From assembly GCF_009769735.1 (NCBI RefSeq), contig NZ_WSRO01000002.1, positions 1,302,001-1,366,000 of the forward strand: a stretch of DNA of 64,000 nt, written 5' to 3'. This document shows positions 54,269-64,000 of this stretch, piece by piece (positions within the stretch are counted from its first letter, which is position 1; every line of letters starts with the position of its first letter). Under the pieces are notes generated by a model, which was not told the DNA's origin, did no database searches, and saw only the letters and a program-made list of their open reading frames with translations. Position numbers and translations under genes: made by a program. This stretch comes from Streptomyces sp. BA2 (GTDB lineage: Bacteria; Actinomycetota; Actinomycetes; Streptomycetales; Streptomycetaceae).

Positions 54269-55607
54269 GTACGTCGATGCCTTCCTGGACGGTACGCGGA
54301 ACCGAGAACGCGGCGGGGCCGGGGCGCGGCTCCCTGTCGAGTACGTCGAGCAGGGCCTCGGCCACCTGTGCGGCGCCACGGGTACCGACCTGGGCGGCGA
54401 GGCCTCCCCAGTCGGCGCCGGACGAGGCGCGCCGCAGAGTCTCAAGTACGCCGTCACGTACGGCGGTCACGAAACGCGGGGCATCGCCCGCATCGGCAGC
54501 GGAGGTGATACCCCCGTAGATGATCCGGAGGGCCGCATCCTCGCCCTGCGATCGGCGGGCCAGGGCCTCGTCCTCGGCGAAGACCTCCGGCGGCCAGACG
54601 ACTCTGACGTCGGCATGGACGGCCCGGCTGTGGAAGCGGCCGTTGAAGATCTGGCTGAGGTTCTGCGGCGGCAGGCAGACGGTGGGCACCGAGAGACTGC
54701 CGGCCTCCAGCAAGGTGGTCAGGCCCGGCGAGGTCAGCAGAACGTCGCAGGTGGCGAGCCGGTGGAGGAACTCGGCGTGGGAGAGCGACCCCGCCGTGAC
54801 GCTGAGGTCCGCGTCGCCGCTCGCCGCACGGAGCCGCTCGGCCAGATCGGCGGGCAGATTGCCCGCCACATGCGCCTCATGAGCCCCGTACGTGTCGAGG
54901 GCTTCGAGCACCGCGGGCACGACGATCTCCGGATAGCGCGTCCAGTCGGCCAGGTCGGGGGCGCGCAGGCCACCCAGGTTCACCAGGGCGCGCCGGAACG
55001 GTTCCGGACGGCTCCGCCGGGGAAACGGAGCCTCGGGGGGAGCACCGATGACGGCTTCGACCCAGCGCAGTTCCGTTACGGATCCGAGTACGCCGATGCA
55101 CTCCCGCGGCAACTCGACGCACTGTTGCGCGCAGTAGAGGGAGACCTCCAGCGGAAGTTCGGCGAGGTCGCCCTCGGTCCACAGGAACGGCAGGCTGTCC
55201 ACGAACACGGTCGGCACGCCCGCTGCTTCCAGGGCCATGGCCGCGGGACCGTCGAGCACGACGACGGCCGCGTCGATCCCCTCCGCCTCCACCACCTTCG
55301 CCACGGCATCGGTCCGCTCCCCCTCGGGAGCCCCGTCCGGCAGGTCGTACCAGCGGTCGACCGCGTGCTGAGCCAGGAGCGGCCGTCCGAGGCCGGAGGC
55401 GAGGCCGACGAACCTCAGCGGACGGGCGGACCGTTCGCGCAGCGCGGCCAGGACGGCGCTCAGCTTGCCGGAGCTTCCCCAGCCGAACTCGGCGCCCGCG
55501 ACGGCGACGGTGACCGGAGCGGAGCCGGCGGTCGCGGCGGGTGCGCCCGGGGCGGGGACGGGTTTCTCCCGGACATCTCGCGGATCCGGAGGGCGTACAC
55601 CATGCAT
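54261..55607 (-). CDS. (hydroxymethyl)cytosylglucuronate synthase (BlsD/MilC-like glycosyltransferase)
   Basis: A 448-residue GT-B-fold glycosyltransferase. It begins with the Rossmann strand-loop VTVAVAGAEFGWGSSGKLSAVL. The UDP-binding half carries LVNLGGLRAPDL and the donor-site stretch CDVLLTSPGLTTLLEAGSLSVPTVCLPPQNLSQIFN. In known pathways this enzyme joins (hydroxymethyl)cytosine to UDP-glucuronate to give CGA, the committed step. The ATG at 55607 is preferred because the family starts near it; an upstream start at 55799 would add a basic tail. It is first in the operon. Confidence 0.85.
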   Translation of the reverse strand: MHGVRPPDPRDVREKPVPAPGAPAATAGSAPVTVAVAGAEFGWGSSGKLSAVLAALRERSARPLRFVGLASGLGRPLLAQHAVDRWYDLPDGAPEGERTDAVAKVVEAEGIDAAVVVLDGPAAMALEAAGVPTVFVDSLPFLWTEGDLAELPLEVSLYCAQQCVELPRECIGVLGSVTELRWVEAVIGAPPEAPFPRRSRPEPFRRALVNLGGLRAPDLADWTRYPEIVVPAVLEALDTYGAHEAHVAGNLPADLAERLRAASGDADLSVTAGSLSHAEFLHRLATCDVLLTSPGLTTLLEAGSLSVPTVCLPPQNLSQIFNGRFHSRAVHADVRVVWPPEVFAEDEALARRSQGEDAALRIIYGGITSAADAGDAPRFVTAVRDGVLETLRRASSGADWGGLAAQVGTRGAAQVAEALLDVLDREPRPGPAAFSVPRTVQEGIDVHD

Positions 55608-56187
55608 CGTTCTGTCCAACTCCCTTGCCGGGGCCGGGGTGTGGCCCCTGTCGGGTGAGTGCGGGGAGGGAATGTCACGTCGGGATGAGGGTGCATTCGA
55701 GCCGCGCCACAGCGGTCGACCGCGGCAGGCTCCTGCCGGAGAGGGGACCCCTCCGCTTCCCACACGATCACCCCTGGCCCCGTGCGGCGCAAAGGCCACC
55801 CGGTCACCTTCTCGCCATCACAAAGTAGTTGCGAACCGATCGCAATAAGACGCCCGGACGCCTGGTCCCTGCTCACCCGAACGGCACGTCCCAAGCCCCG
55901 CCGCCCCTAGGGCCCACCGACTGTGCACGTGACCGGAGAGGGGCCGGAAACCCTCCCCAACAAGCCGTTCCGACGGCCGAAGACCGTCAGGAGGACACCC
56001 TTCAACAACGGCCGAAAGAGGCCACTGGCACATGCCGCGTCATGGGCGCCCCCGCGCCCCGGTCCGCACGGCCGACGAGCGCCTTTCCCCGGAGGTTCGC
56101 GCATCCTGACACCACTGCCTTGATACTGACCTCGGGACCGCGAATCCCAGCAACGCCCAGCCTTGCCGATGTCACCAGGAGGTACCC
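55608..56187. other. 580-bp promoter region between the cluster and dhaK
   Basis: This non-coding stretch holds the divergent promoters of the nucleoside operon and dhaKLM. The clearest element is the inverted repeat at 55829-55845. I see no gene, and the open frames here show no codon bias. Confidence 0.6.
55829..55845. promoter_or_regulatory. inverted repeat TTGCGA-N5-TCGCAA
   Basis: A 6-bp perfect dyad with a 5-bp spacer, 222 bp upstream of the CGA synthase start. Dyads like this are typical operator sites. The binding protein is unknown because the cluster encodes no regulator. Confidence 0.5.
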
Positions 56188-57180
56188 GTGAAGATGCTGA
56201 TCAACGTCGCGGAGACGGTCGTAGCGGACGCGCTGCGGGGTATGGCGGCAGCGCATCCTGATCTGACGATCGACGTGGAGAATCGCGTGATCGTGCGCAG
56301 GGACGCTCCCGTCGACGGGAAGGTCGCCCTCGTCTCCGGCGGGGGATCCGGGCACGAGCCGCTGCACGGAGGGTTCGTGGGGCCGGGGATGCTGTCGGCC
56401 GCCTGTCCCGGTGAGGTGTTCACCTCGCCCGTGCCGGATCAGATGGTGCGGGCCGCGGCGGCCGTGGACAGCGGGGCGGGGGTGCTGTTCGTCGTGAAGA
56501 ACTACACGGGTGACGTCCTCAACTTCGACATGGCCGCCGAGCTCGCCGAGGACGAGGGTATTCAGGTCGCCAAGGTGCTCGTCAACGACGACGTGGCCGT
56601 CACCGACAGCCTGTACACGGCGGGGCGGCGCGGGACCGGCGCGACGCTCTACGTGGAGAAGATCGCGGGGGCCGCGGCCGACGAGCGCCAGCCGTTGGAG
56701 CGGGTCGAGGCGATCGCGCGGCAGGTGAACGAGAACACGCGGAGTTTCGGGGTCGCGCTCAGCGCTTGTTCCACTCCCGCCAAGGGCAGCCCCACCTTCG
56801 ATCTGCCGTCCGGCGAGCTGGAGTTGGGCGTCGGCATCCATGGCGAGCCGGGGCGTGAGCGGCGCCCGATGATGACGTCCAGCGAGATCGCGGACTACGC
56901 CGTGGACGTCGTGCTCCAGGATCTGCAGCCCCGCAATCCCGTGCTCGTGCTCGTCAACGGCATGGGGGCCACTCCCCTCCTGGAGCTGTACGGCTTCAAT
57001 GCCGAGGCCCAGCGTGTCCTCACCGAGCGCGGCGTCGTCGTGGCCCACACGCTGGTCGGAAACTACGTGACCTCGCTGGACATGGCCGGGGCCTCCGTCA
57101 CCCTGTGCCAGGTCGACGAGGAGCTGCTGCGGCTCTGGAACGCCCCGGTGCGTACCGCGGGGCTTCGCTGGGGTATGTGA
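56188..57180 (+). CDS. dhaK: dihydroxyacetone kinase subunit DhaK
   Basis: A 330-residue substrate-binding subunit that holds dihydroxyacetone covalently on a His. The loop GGSGHEPLHGGFVGPGM near residues 51-66 and the hemiaminal His in GIHGEPG (about residue 218) are present. GAGGTACCC precedes the GTG. It is first in dhaKLM, which uses phosphorylated DhaM as phosphoryl donor. Confidence 0.97.
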   Translation: MKMLINVAETVVADALRGMAAAHPDLTIDVENRVIVRRDAPVDGKVALVSGGGSGHEPLHGGFVGPGMLSAACPGEVFTSPVPDQMVRAAAAVDSGAGVLFVVKNYTGDVLNFDMAAELAEDEGIQVAKVLVNDDVAVTDSLYTAGRRGTGATLYVEKIAGAAADERQPLERVEAIARQVNENTRSFGVALSACSTPAKGSPTFDLPSGELELGVGIHGEPGRERRPMMTSSEIADYAVDVVLQDLQPRNPVLVLVNGMGATPLLELYGFNAEAQRVLTERGVVVAHTLVGNYVTSLDMAGASVTLCQVDEELLRLWNAPVRTAGLRWGM

Positions 57181-57267
57181 TCCGTATCAGGTCCCCCGCC
57201 GTCACCACGTACCACTCGTGTCACTTGTTTCACACTGCCCAACTGTTCTATCGCGCAAGGAGTTTCC

Positions 57268-57876
57268 GTGCTCGACGCCGCATTCCTCCGTCACTGGCTG
57301 GCCTCGGCCGCCGCACTCGTCGACCGGGAGGCTGAGCGCCTCACAGAGCTGGACTCGCCGATCGGTGACGCCGACCACGGCAGCAATCTGCAGCGCGGGT
57401 TCGCCGCCGTGGTGGCCACTTTGGAGAAGGAGGCGCCGGCCACGCCGGGGGCCGTACTCACCCTGGCGGGACGGCAGTTGATCTCGACCGTGGGAGGTGC
57501 GTCCGGGCCGCTCTACGGGACGTTGCTCCGGCGTACCGGCAAGGCTCTCGGTGACGCCGCCGAGGTGAGCGAGCAGGAGTTCGCCGGCGCGCTGCGCGCG
57601 GGCGTCGACGCCGTCAGCGCGCTCGGTGGCGCGGCGCCCGGCGACAAGACCATGCTGGACGCGCTCGTCCCCGCGGTCGACGCGCTCACGGAGTCGTTCC
57701 GCGCGGCGCGCGACGCCGCCAACGAAGGCGCCCTGGCCACGACGCCTCTCCAGGCGCGCAAGGGGCGGGCCAGCTATCTGGGCGAACGCAGCATCGGGCA
57801 CCAGGACCCCGGGGCGACCTCGTCGGCGCTCCTGTTCGACGCACTCGTAGAGACCGCGGAGGCCGGCCGTGAGTGA
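57268..57876 (+). CDS. dhaL: dihydroxyacetone kinase subunit DhaL
   Basis: A 202-residue ADP-binding subunit. The metal/ADP site is LDSPIGDADHGSNLQRGF near residue 30, with GDKTMLDALVPAVD and GRASYLGERSIGHQDPGATS typical of the family. The GTG has AAGGAG 5 nt upstream and lies 87 bp after dhaK. It overlaps dhaM by 8 bp. Confidence 0.97.
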   Translation: MLDAAFLRHWLASAAALVDREAERLTELDSPIGDADHGSNLQRGFAAVVATLEKEAPATPGAVLTLAGRQLISTVGGASGPLYGTLLRRTGKALGDAAEVSEQEFAGALRAGVDAVSALGGAAPGDKTMLDALVPAVDALTESFRAARDAANEGALATTPLQARKGRASYLGERSIGHQDPGATSSALLFDALVETAEAGRE

Positions 57877-58279
57877 CGACAAGCTGGTCGGCATCGTCCT
57901 CGTCTCGCACAGCGGGCCCGTCGCCGAATCCGTCGCCGCGCTCGCCACGGGGCTCGCGGGCGGCGGGACGACAGCGCCCGTGGCCGGCGCGGGCGGCACC
58001 GAGGACGGCGGCCTCGGCACGAGCTCGGAGCTCATCGCCGCGGCGGCCGCGAAGGTGGACGGCGGTGCGGGCGTCGCGATCCTCACCGATCTGGGCAGCG
58101 CGGTGCTGACCGTGAAGGCGCTGATCGCCGAGGGCGACGAGCTGCCGGAGGGCGCCCGCCTGGTGGACGCCCCCTTCGTCGAGGGCGCGGTCGCGGCGGT
58201 GGTGGCCGCGTCGGCGGGCGCCGACCTCGCGGCGGTGGAGGCCGCGGCAGCGGAGGCGTACTCCTACCGGAAGGAGTGA
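57869..58279 (+). CDS. dhaM: PTS-dependent dihydroxyacetone kinase phosphotransferase subunit DhaM (EIIA only)
   Basis: A 136-residue protein with an EIIA-mannose-type fold: VGIVLVSHSGPVAESVAALA, whose His accepts the phosphate, and VAILTDLGSAVLTVKALI. Longer DhaM proteins also carry HPr and an EI-like domain. Here only the EIIA domain is present, so general EI and HPr must supply phosphate. It ends the operon. Confidence 0.94.
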   Translation: MSDDKLVGIVLVSHSGPVAESVAALATGLAGGGTTAPVAGAGGTEDGGLGTSSELIAAAAAKVDGGAGVAILTDLGSAVLTVKALIAEGDELPEGARLVDAPFVEGAVAAVVAASAGADLAAVEAAAAEAYSYRKE

Positions 58280-58342
58280 AGCCGGGCCGGTGCTGGACGG
58301 GCAGTTCCGGCCGGTGAGTTCTCCACGGTCCGCTCCGCACGT

Positions 58343-59080
58343 TCAGTTCTGGCTGAGGAACTGCCGGGCCAGCGCGTCACCTCGGGTGACCGCGGCCCGG
58401 TGATCCTCGATGGGGGACGCCTTGGGGCCGTTGAAGACGATGTAGGTGACGCCCGCGTCGGTGCCGCCCGACCTGGGGTCGGGGCGGATGCCGAGCGACT
58501 TCGCCGCCGCGTAGGACGCCTCGCCGATGAGGTCGGTGGGCCCCGTGTCGCCGACGACGGCGTACAGGACCTTGCCCCCATAGATCACGGCGGCCACCGA
58601 GCCGCCCGTGATGCCGTGCTTCGTGTGGCTCCAGAGCTGGCTCGCGCCCGGCACGACGACGTACGGGAGGCTTTCCGCGCTCAGCTGGCGGCCGTTGGAT
58701 TCCTGGAACGCGGTGGCGTCCTGGAACAGGGGGTCCGTGCGCCGGTTGCAGGCCATGCCCGGCCGGCCGTCGCAGTCGATGTCCATGTCGGCCTTCCAGA
58801 ACACCGCGCCCCGCTTGCCGCAGACGGGGATGTTCGCGGGGGCTCCGTCGTCCGTTCGGTACTTGCCGCGCGAGACCTGTTGACAGGTTCCGGCCTTGGC
58901 CAGGAGGGCGGCAGCGGACACGGTTCCCTCCTGGCGGGCCGGAGCGGCCGAACTTCCTTCTGCCTCAACCGACTTGATGCTCGGCTCGCTCTCCTGCGGA
59001 TAGGCCGATGCGGGCTGGGACGCGGGGCCGAGCAGGGCGGCTGTGGCGACGGCGGCGAGCGCCGCGGTTCTGGTACGCAC
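58343..59080 (-). CDS. secreted GH75 chitosanase
   Basis: A 245-residue exported enzyme. The signal peptide spans about residues 1-26. The GH75 core has VFWKADMDIDCDGRPGMACN with the acidic residues, then VVVPGASQLWSHTKHG and VVGDTGPTDLIGEASYAAAKSLGI. GH75 enzymes cut chitosan. The GTG at 59080 has GGAAGG 9 nt upstream. A short palindrome lies between this gene and the divergent lipoprotein. Confidence 0.93.
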   Translation of the reverse strand: MRTRTAALAAVATAALLGPASQPASAYPQESEPSIKSVEAEGSSAAPARQEGTVSAAALLAKAGTCQQVSRGKYRTDDGAPANIPVCGKRGAVFWKADMDIDCDGRPGMACNRRTDPLFQDATAFQESNGRQLSAESLPYVVVPGASQLWSHTKHGITGGSVAAVIYGGKVLYAVVGDTGPTDLIGEASYAAAKSLGIRPDPRSGGTDAGVTYIVFNGPKASPIEDHRAAVTRGDALARQFLSQN

Positions 59081-59216
59081 GAGAAAAGACCTTCCCCAAG
59101 AGGAAACTGACGGACAGACACCCCAATCTGTCCCGAGTCGCACGGCCCGGCCACTGCTCAAGGGCCGGACGGTGCACGCGCACCCCTTGATGTGCACCCG
59201 ACACCTGTGTCAAATA

Positions 59217-59226
59217 GGTCCGGACC
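59217..59226. promoter_or_regulatory. palindrome GGTCCGGACC in the divergent chitosanase/lipoprotein region
   Basis: A perfect 10-bp palindrome within ATAGGTCCGGACCAAT, loosely like a dre (9 of 12 core bases). It is 137 bp from the chitosanase start and 27 bp from the lipoprotein start. It could be an operator for either; support is weak. Confidence 0.35.
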
Positions 59227-59253
59227 AATGCCGCCCGAGTGGAAGGCACGACC

Positions 59254-60258
59254 GTGCGACGGACCCCCCACCTGTCCACCCGCTTCACCCGCCTCTCCGC
59301 CCTTCTCACCGTCACCGCCTGCACCCTCACCGCCTGCGCATGGAGCGGCGGCGAGGACACGAAGGACGTGGCGCCCCCTGCCGCTCCCCGAGGCGTCACG
59401 GTCCAGGCGGGCAGCGCCACCACCGCCCACGTCATGTGGAACCAGGCGACGGACGACACCGAAGTCACCGGCTACGACGTGTACCGGGGCGCCAACAGGG
59501 TCGAGCGCGTGCCGGGCGGCAAGCACATGGTGGACGTCGTCGGCCTGAAGCCTTCCACCGCCTACACCTTCACCGTCCGCGCCCGCGACGCCGAGGGGAA
59601 CGTCGGTCCGGCCAGCAAGAAACTGACGGTCACCACGCCCGCCGCGGCCACCGCGGACCGCGAGCCGCCCTCCCGGCCCGGCGCACCGCGGGGCACGGTC
59701 GAGGGGAGCCGGGCGGTGACGCTGTCCTGGGGCGCGTCGAAGGACGACCAGGGGGTGGCCTCGTACGAGATCTATCAGGGGACATCGAAGATCCACAGTG
59801 TGGGCGGGAGCGAGCACCGGACCCTCGTCACGGGGTTGCGGCCGGGCACGGCCTACCGCTTCACCGTCAAGGCGCTCGACGCGGCCGACAACGCGTCTCC
59901 CGCGAGCCGCGCCGTCTCTCTCACCACCGCGGCGGGCCGGGACGACGGGCGGGGCACGGCGCCGACGGACTTCCGCGCCACGACGCACAAGGCCGACGGG
60001 GCGTACTACATCGACCTGGCGTGGACGCCACCGCACACCGGCGGCGCGGTGGCGGAGTATCAGATCCACCTGGACGGGAAGAACGCCACCTCGCTGGTGT
60101 TCGGCGGTACAGCGCCCCGGAAGAAGGCCACGCACAGCTTCTACGTGGGCAAGGAGGCGGGTGACACCCACCGCGTGAAGCTCCGGGCGAAGCTCCCCGA
60201 CGGGACCTGGGGCGGCTACTCCCCCGAACGGACGGTCACCACCGGCCGACGCCCTTGA
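59254..60258 (+). CDS. lipoprotein with fibronectin type III domains
   Basis: A 334-residue exported protein. The basic start is followed by a hydrophobic stretch ending in a lipobox (LTAC-AWSG). The rest is two clear FnIII domains (PAAPRGVTVQAGSATTAHVMWN and APRGTVEGSRAVTLSWGAS) and a third, more divergent, C-terminal beta domain. It is probably anchored outside the cell and may bind polysaccharide. The GTG at 59254 has GGAAGG 8 nt upstream; a start 15 bp earlier is possible. It diverges from the GH75 chitosanase. Confidence 0.85.
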   Translation: MRRTPHLSTRFTRLSALLTVTACTLTACAWSGGEDTKDVAPPAAPRGVTVQAGSATTAHVMWNQATDDTEVTGYDVYRGANRVERVPGGKHMVDVVGLKPSTAYTFTVRARDAEGNVGPASKKLTVTTPAAATADREPPSRPGAPRGTVEGSRAVTLSWGASKDDQGVASYEIYQGTSKIHSVGGSEHRTLVTGLRPGTAYRFTVKALDAADNASPASRAVSLTTAAGRDDGRGTAPTDFRATTHKADGAYYIDLAWTPPHTGGAVAEYQIHLDGKNATSLVFGGTAPRKKATHSFYVGKEAGDTHRVKLRAKLPDGTWGGYSPERTVTTGRRP

Positions 60259-60427
60259 CGCCGGGGCAGCTGTCGGCCGTACGAAGTACTCCGTCACCTG
60301 CCCGGTGGCTGTCCGCATGCGGCCGGGGCGAATGGCACGTTGGCTCGTCGTCAGGTAGCACGGGCGCTTCCCTACCCCCGGCGGCGCATGGGATGTACCG
60401 CCTCCCGTGCCACCGGAGGGCAGACTC

Positions 60428-60937
60428 ATGCGCACTACTCAGATACTCGTCCGCTCCGGCCTGACCATCGCCGCCGCAGCTGCGCTTCCGCTGGCACTGA
60501 CCGCTCCGTCGGCGTTCGCCGCCGCAGGGATCACGGTGACCGCCACGGGATCGACGGTCACGGTGACCACGGCGGCGTGTCCCGACGGAGGCGAAGCCTC
60601 GCTGATGAGCAACGGTCAGGCGAGCTTCGCCCAAGGCAGGCAAATGGCCTTGACGGGCGGCAGCGCCTCCTGGCAGAACGTCAGCACCGGCATGCACACG
60701 GTGGCTGTGATCTGCGAGGACGGTACGACGGCCGGTTCACAGACGGTCACCGTCGGAGCATCGCCGACCACCCGCTCCACGACGGCGCCCCCGCGCGGCG
60801 TCCGGGGCGGTCTCGGGGGCGGCAGCGAGGACTACGGCACCCTCACGCTCGCCGCGGGCGGGGCCCTCGTGGTCCTGGCCGCGGGCGGTGGTGGCGCCTG
60901 GTACCTGCGTCGCCGCGGGGCGCAGCACCGGCTCTGA
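60428..60937 (+). CDS. small secreted/cell-surface protein with C-terminal membrane helix
   Basis: A 169-residue protein: signal peptide (about residues 1-31), a small Thr/Val-rich beta domain with two cysteines (ACPDGG, VICEDG) that can form a disulphide, a Ser/Thr/Pro linker, and a C-terminal hydrophobic helix followed by YLRRRGAQHRL. The tail fits membrane retention; no LPxTG sorting signal is seen. GGAGGG lies 7 nt before the ATG. The family is unknown to me. Confidence 0.78.
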   Translation: MRTTQILVRSGLTIAAAAALPLALTAPSAFAAAGITVTATGSTVTVTTAACPDGGEASLMSNGQASFAQGRQMALTGGSASWQNVSTGMHTVAVICEDGTTAGSQTVTVGASPTTRSTTAPPRGVRGGLGGGSEDYGTLTLAAGGALVVLAAGGGGAWYLRRRGAQHRL

Positions 60938-60954
60938 TCCAGGGCCACGAGAAG

Positions 60955-60997
60955 CGGCTGCCGCCGGTCCCGACTCGTGTCGGTCCGGCGGCAGCCG
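60955..60997 (+). terminator. hairpin terminator after the surface-protein gene
   Basis: A 13-bp perfect stem (CGGCTGCCGCCGG with its complement) and a 17-nt loop, 17 bp beyond the stop. Confidence 0.82.
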
Positions 60998-61010
60998 TCG
61001 TTCACACGGG

Positions 61011-61070
61011 CGTCAGGCCTCGGGCATCAGGCCTCCGGCGTCAGGCATCAGGCATCCGGCGTCCCGAGCT
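61011..61070. repeat. imperfect tandem repeat around CATCAGGC(A/C)TCCGGCGT
   Basis: Three to four degenerate copies of a unit near 11-15 bp between the surface gene and the PadR gene. They overlap the last codons of the PadR gene. Confidence 0.6.
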
Positions 61071-61587
61071 CCGCAAGCGTCCGCTCCAGCCACTGCGTCC
61101 AGAACGTCTCCAGGTCGATCCCGGCCCGCAGCACCACATGCCGCAGCCGGTCCTCCACCGCGTCCTTCCCCGGCGGGAAGTCACGCTTCTCGATCTCTTC
61201 GTACTCGGCCAACTGCCGCCGGTGCAGGGCGAGATGGCGGTGCAGGTCCTCCTCGATGCCCTGCGTGCCGACGACCGCCGCCGCCCGCAGGCGCAGCAGC
61301 AGCGTGTCCCGCAACGGCTTGGGGTCCTGGCTCGCGGCCGTCCAGCGTGCGAGCTCGGCGCGGCCCGCGGGCAGGACCTCGTACTCCTTCTTCTGGCCGC
61401 GGGTCGCCTGCTGCTGCTCAAGGGCGCGGATGGCCCCGTCCCGCTCCAGTTTTCCCAGCTCGCGGTAGATCTGCTGGTGCGTGGCCGACCAGAAGTAACC
61501 GATCGACTTGTCGAACCTGCGGGTCAGCTCAAGCCCCGACGAAGGCTTCTCTAGCAGGGCGGTGAGGATCGCGTGCGGGAGTGACAT
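61048..61587 (-). CDS. PadR family transcriptional regulator
   Basis: A 179-residue regulator: winged helix (LPHAILTALLEKPSSGLELTRRFDKSIGYFWSATHQQIYRELGKLERDGAI) and the C-terminal coiled dimerisation region (HLALHRRQLAEYEEIEKRDF). PadR proteins usually repress genes for detoxification or aromatic acids. It lies 59 bp downstream of fadH on the same strand. The ATG at 61587 has AGGA upstream; an ATG 9 bp earlier is also in frame. Confidence 0.92.
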   Translation of the reverse strand: MSLPHAILTALLEKPSSGLELTRRFDKSIGYFWSATHQQIYRELGKLERDGAIRALEQQQATRGQKKEYEVLPAGRAELARWTAASQDPKPLRDTLLLRLRAAAVVGTQGIEEDLHRHLALHRRQLAEYEEIEKRDFPPGKDAVEDRLRHVVLRAGIDLETFWTQWLERTLAELGTPDA

Positions 61588-61646
61588 GGCGGCCATCCTA
61601 GGTACGGCGTCCGGAGCGGGCGCCCGGCGTCACGGGGCCATGGGCG

Positions 61647-64000
<2,354 letters not shown>

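Larger units (their letters stand above)
43151..55607 (-). other. predicted blasticidin/mildiomycin-type nucleoside biosynthetic gene cluster
   Basis: Eleven genes on one strand, mostly overlapping or closely spaced, bounded by a 580-bp promoter region at one end and a terminator at the other. The set covers: freeing (hydroxymethyl)cytosine from CMP, joining it to glucuronate, radical decarboxylation, transamination, beta-arginine formation, ligation, guanidine N-methylation and export. No pathway regulator or deaminase-type resistance gene is included. The family calls are individually good; the product is inference. Confidence 0.8.

Overview
The window is high-GC actinobacterial DNA that looks like a Streptomyces chromosome. 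The evidence is the strong third-position GC bias, frequent GTG starts with GGAGG-type ribosome sites, a conservon operon, an ECF/Asp23 envelope-stress cluster, several secreted polysaccharide hydrolases, and a TTA (bldA-type) codon inside a secondary-metabolite gene. I see no rRNA, tRNA, CRISPR array, insertion sequence or phage gene.

Left part (1-11.1 kb): a truncated acyl-CoA dehydrogenase with a KstR-like operator, an acetyltransferase, monomeric isocitrate dehydrogenase (icd), a cytochrome P450, a secreted phosphodiester-glycosidase protein, a CGNR zinc-finger protein, an acetyltransferase/MFS pair and small hypotheticals. At 11.4-15.9 kb lies a complete conservon (cvnABCDE: sensor-like ATPase, roadblock protein, DUF742 protein, Ras-like GTPase, P450 with an altered ExxR motif), facing a second P450. 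Then come a GH19 chitinase with a DasR-type site upstream, a stand-alone MurE-like ligase and an NCS1 permease. At 22.5-26.5 kb two divergent groups encode an ECF sigma factor, a zinc-motif anti-sigma candidate and several Asp23/AmaP-type envelope proteins. A rhodanese, a photolyase and an SDR protein follow.

At 30.3-39.0 kb a LacI regulator, two near-identical 16-bp operators, a sugar ABC importer without its own ATPase, a GH42 beta-galactosidase and a secreted GH30 hydrolase form a galactan or arabinogalactan utilisation locus. Redox, DNA-repair and VOC genes lead on to 43 kb.

The most interesting region is 43.15-55.6 kb. Eleven genes on the minus strand look like a peptidyl-pyrimidine nucleoside antibiotic cluster of the blasticidin S/mildiomycin type. 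Going downstream from the promoter end they are: cytosylglucuronate (CGA) synthase, radical-SAM CGA decarboxylase, a CGA-synthase-related protein, an aminomutase of the KamA family that lacks the lysine-specific aspartate, a DegT aminotransferase, an ATP-grasp ligase, an MFS exporter, a caspase/CHAT-like protein, a guanidino-type methyltransferase, a thymidylate-synthase-like CMP hydroxymethylase and a CMP N-glycosidase. The set combines the 5-hydroxymethylcytosine genes known from mildiomycin with the beta-arginine and N-methyl-guanidine genes known from blasticidin S. This predicts a 5-hydroxymethyl-blasticidin-like product; the CHAT-like gene has no role I can assign.

The right part carries dhaKLM, a GH75 chitosanase, a fibronectin-III lipoprotein, a small surface protein, a PadR regulator, 2,4-dienoyl-CoA reductase (fadH) with a palindromic operator, and the first codons of an O6-alkylguanine-DNA alkyltransferase. 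All function assignments come from reading translations and recalling families; no database search was run.
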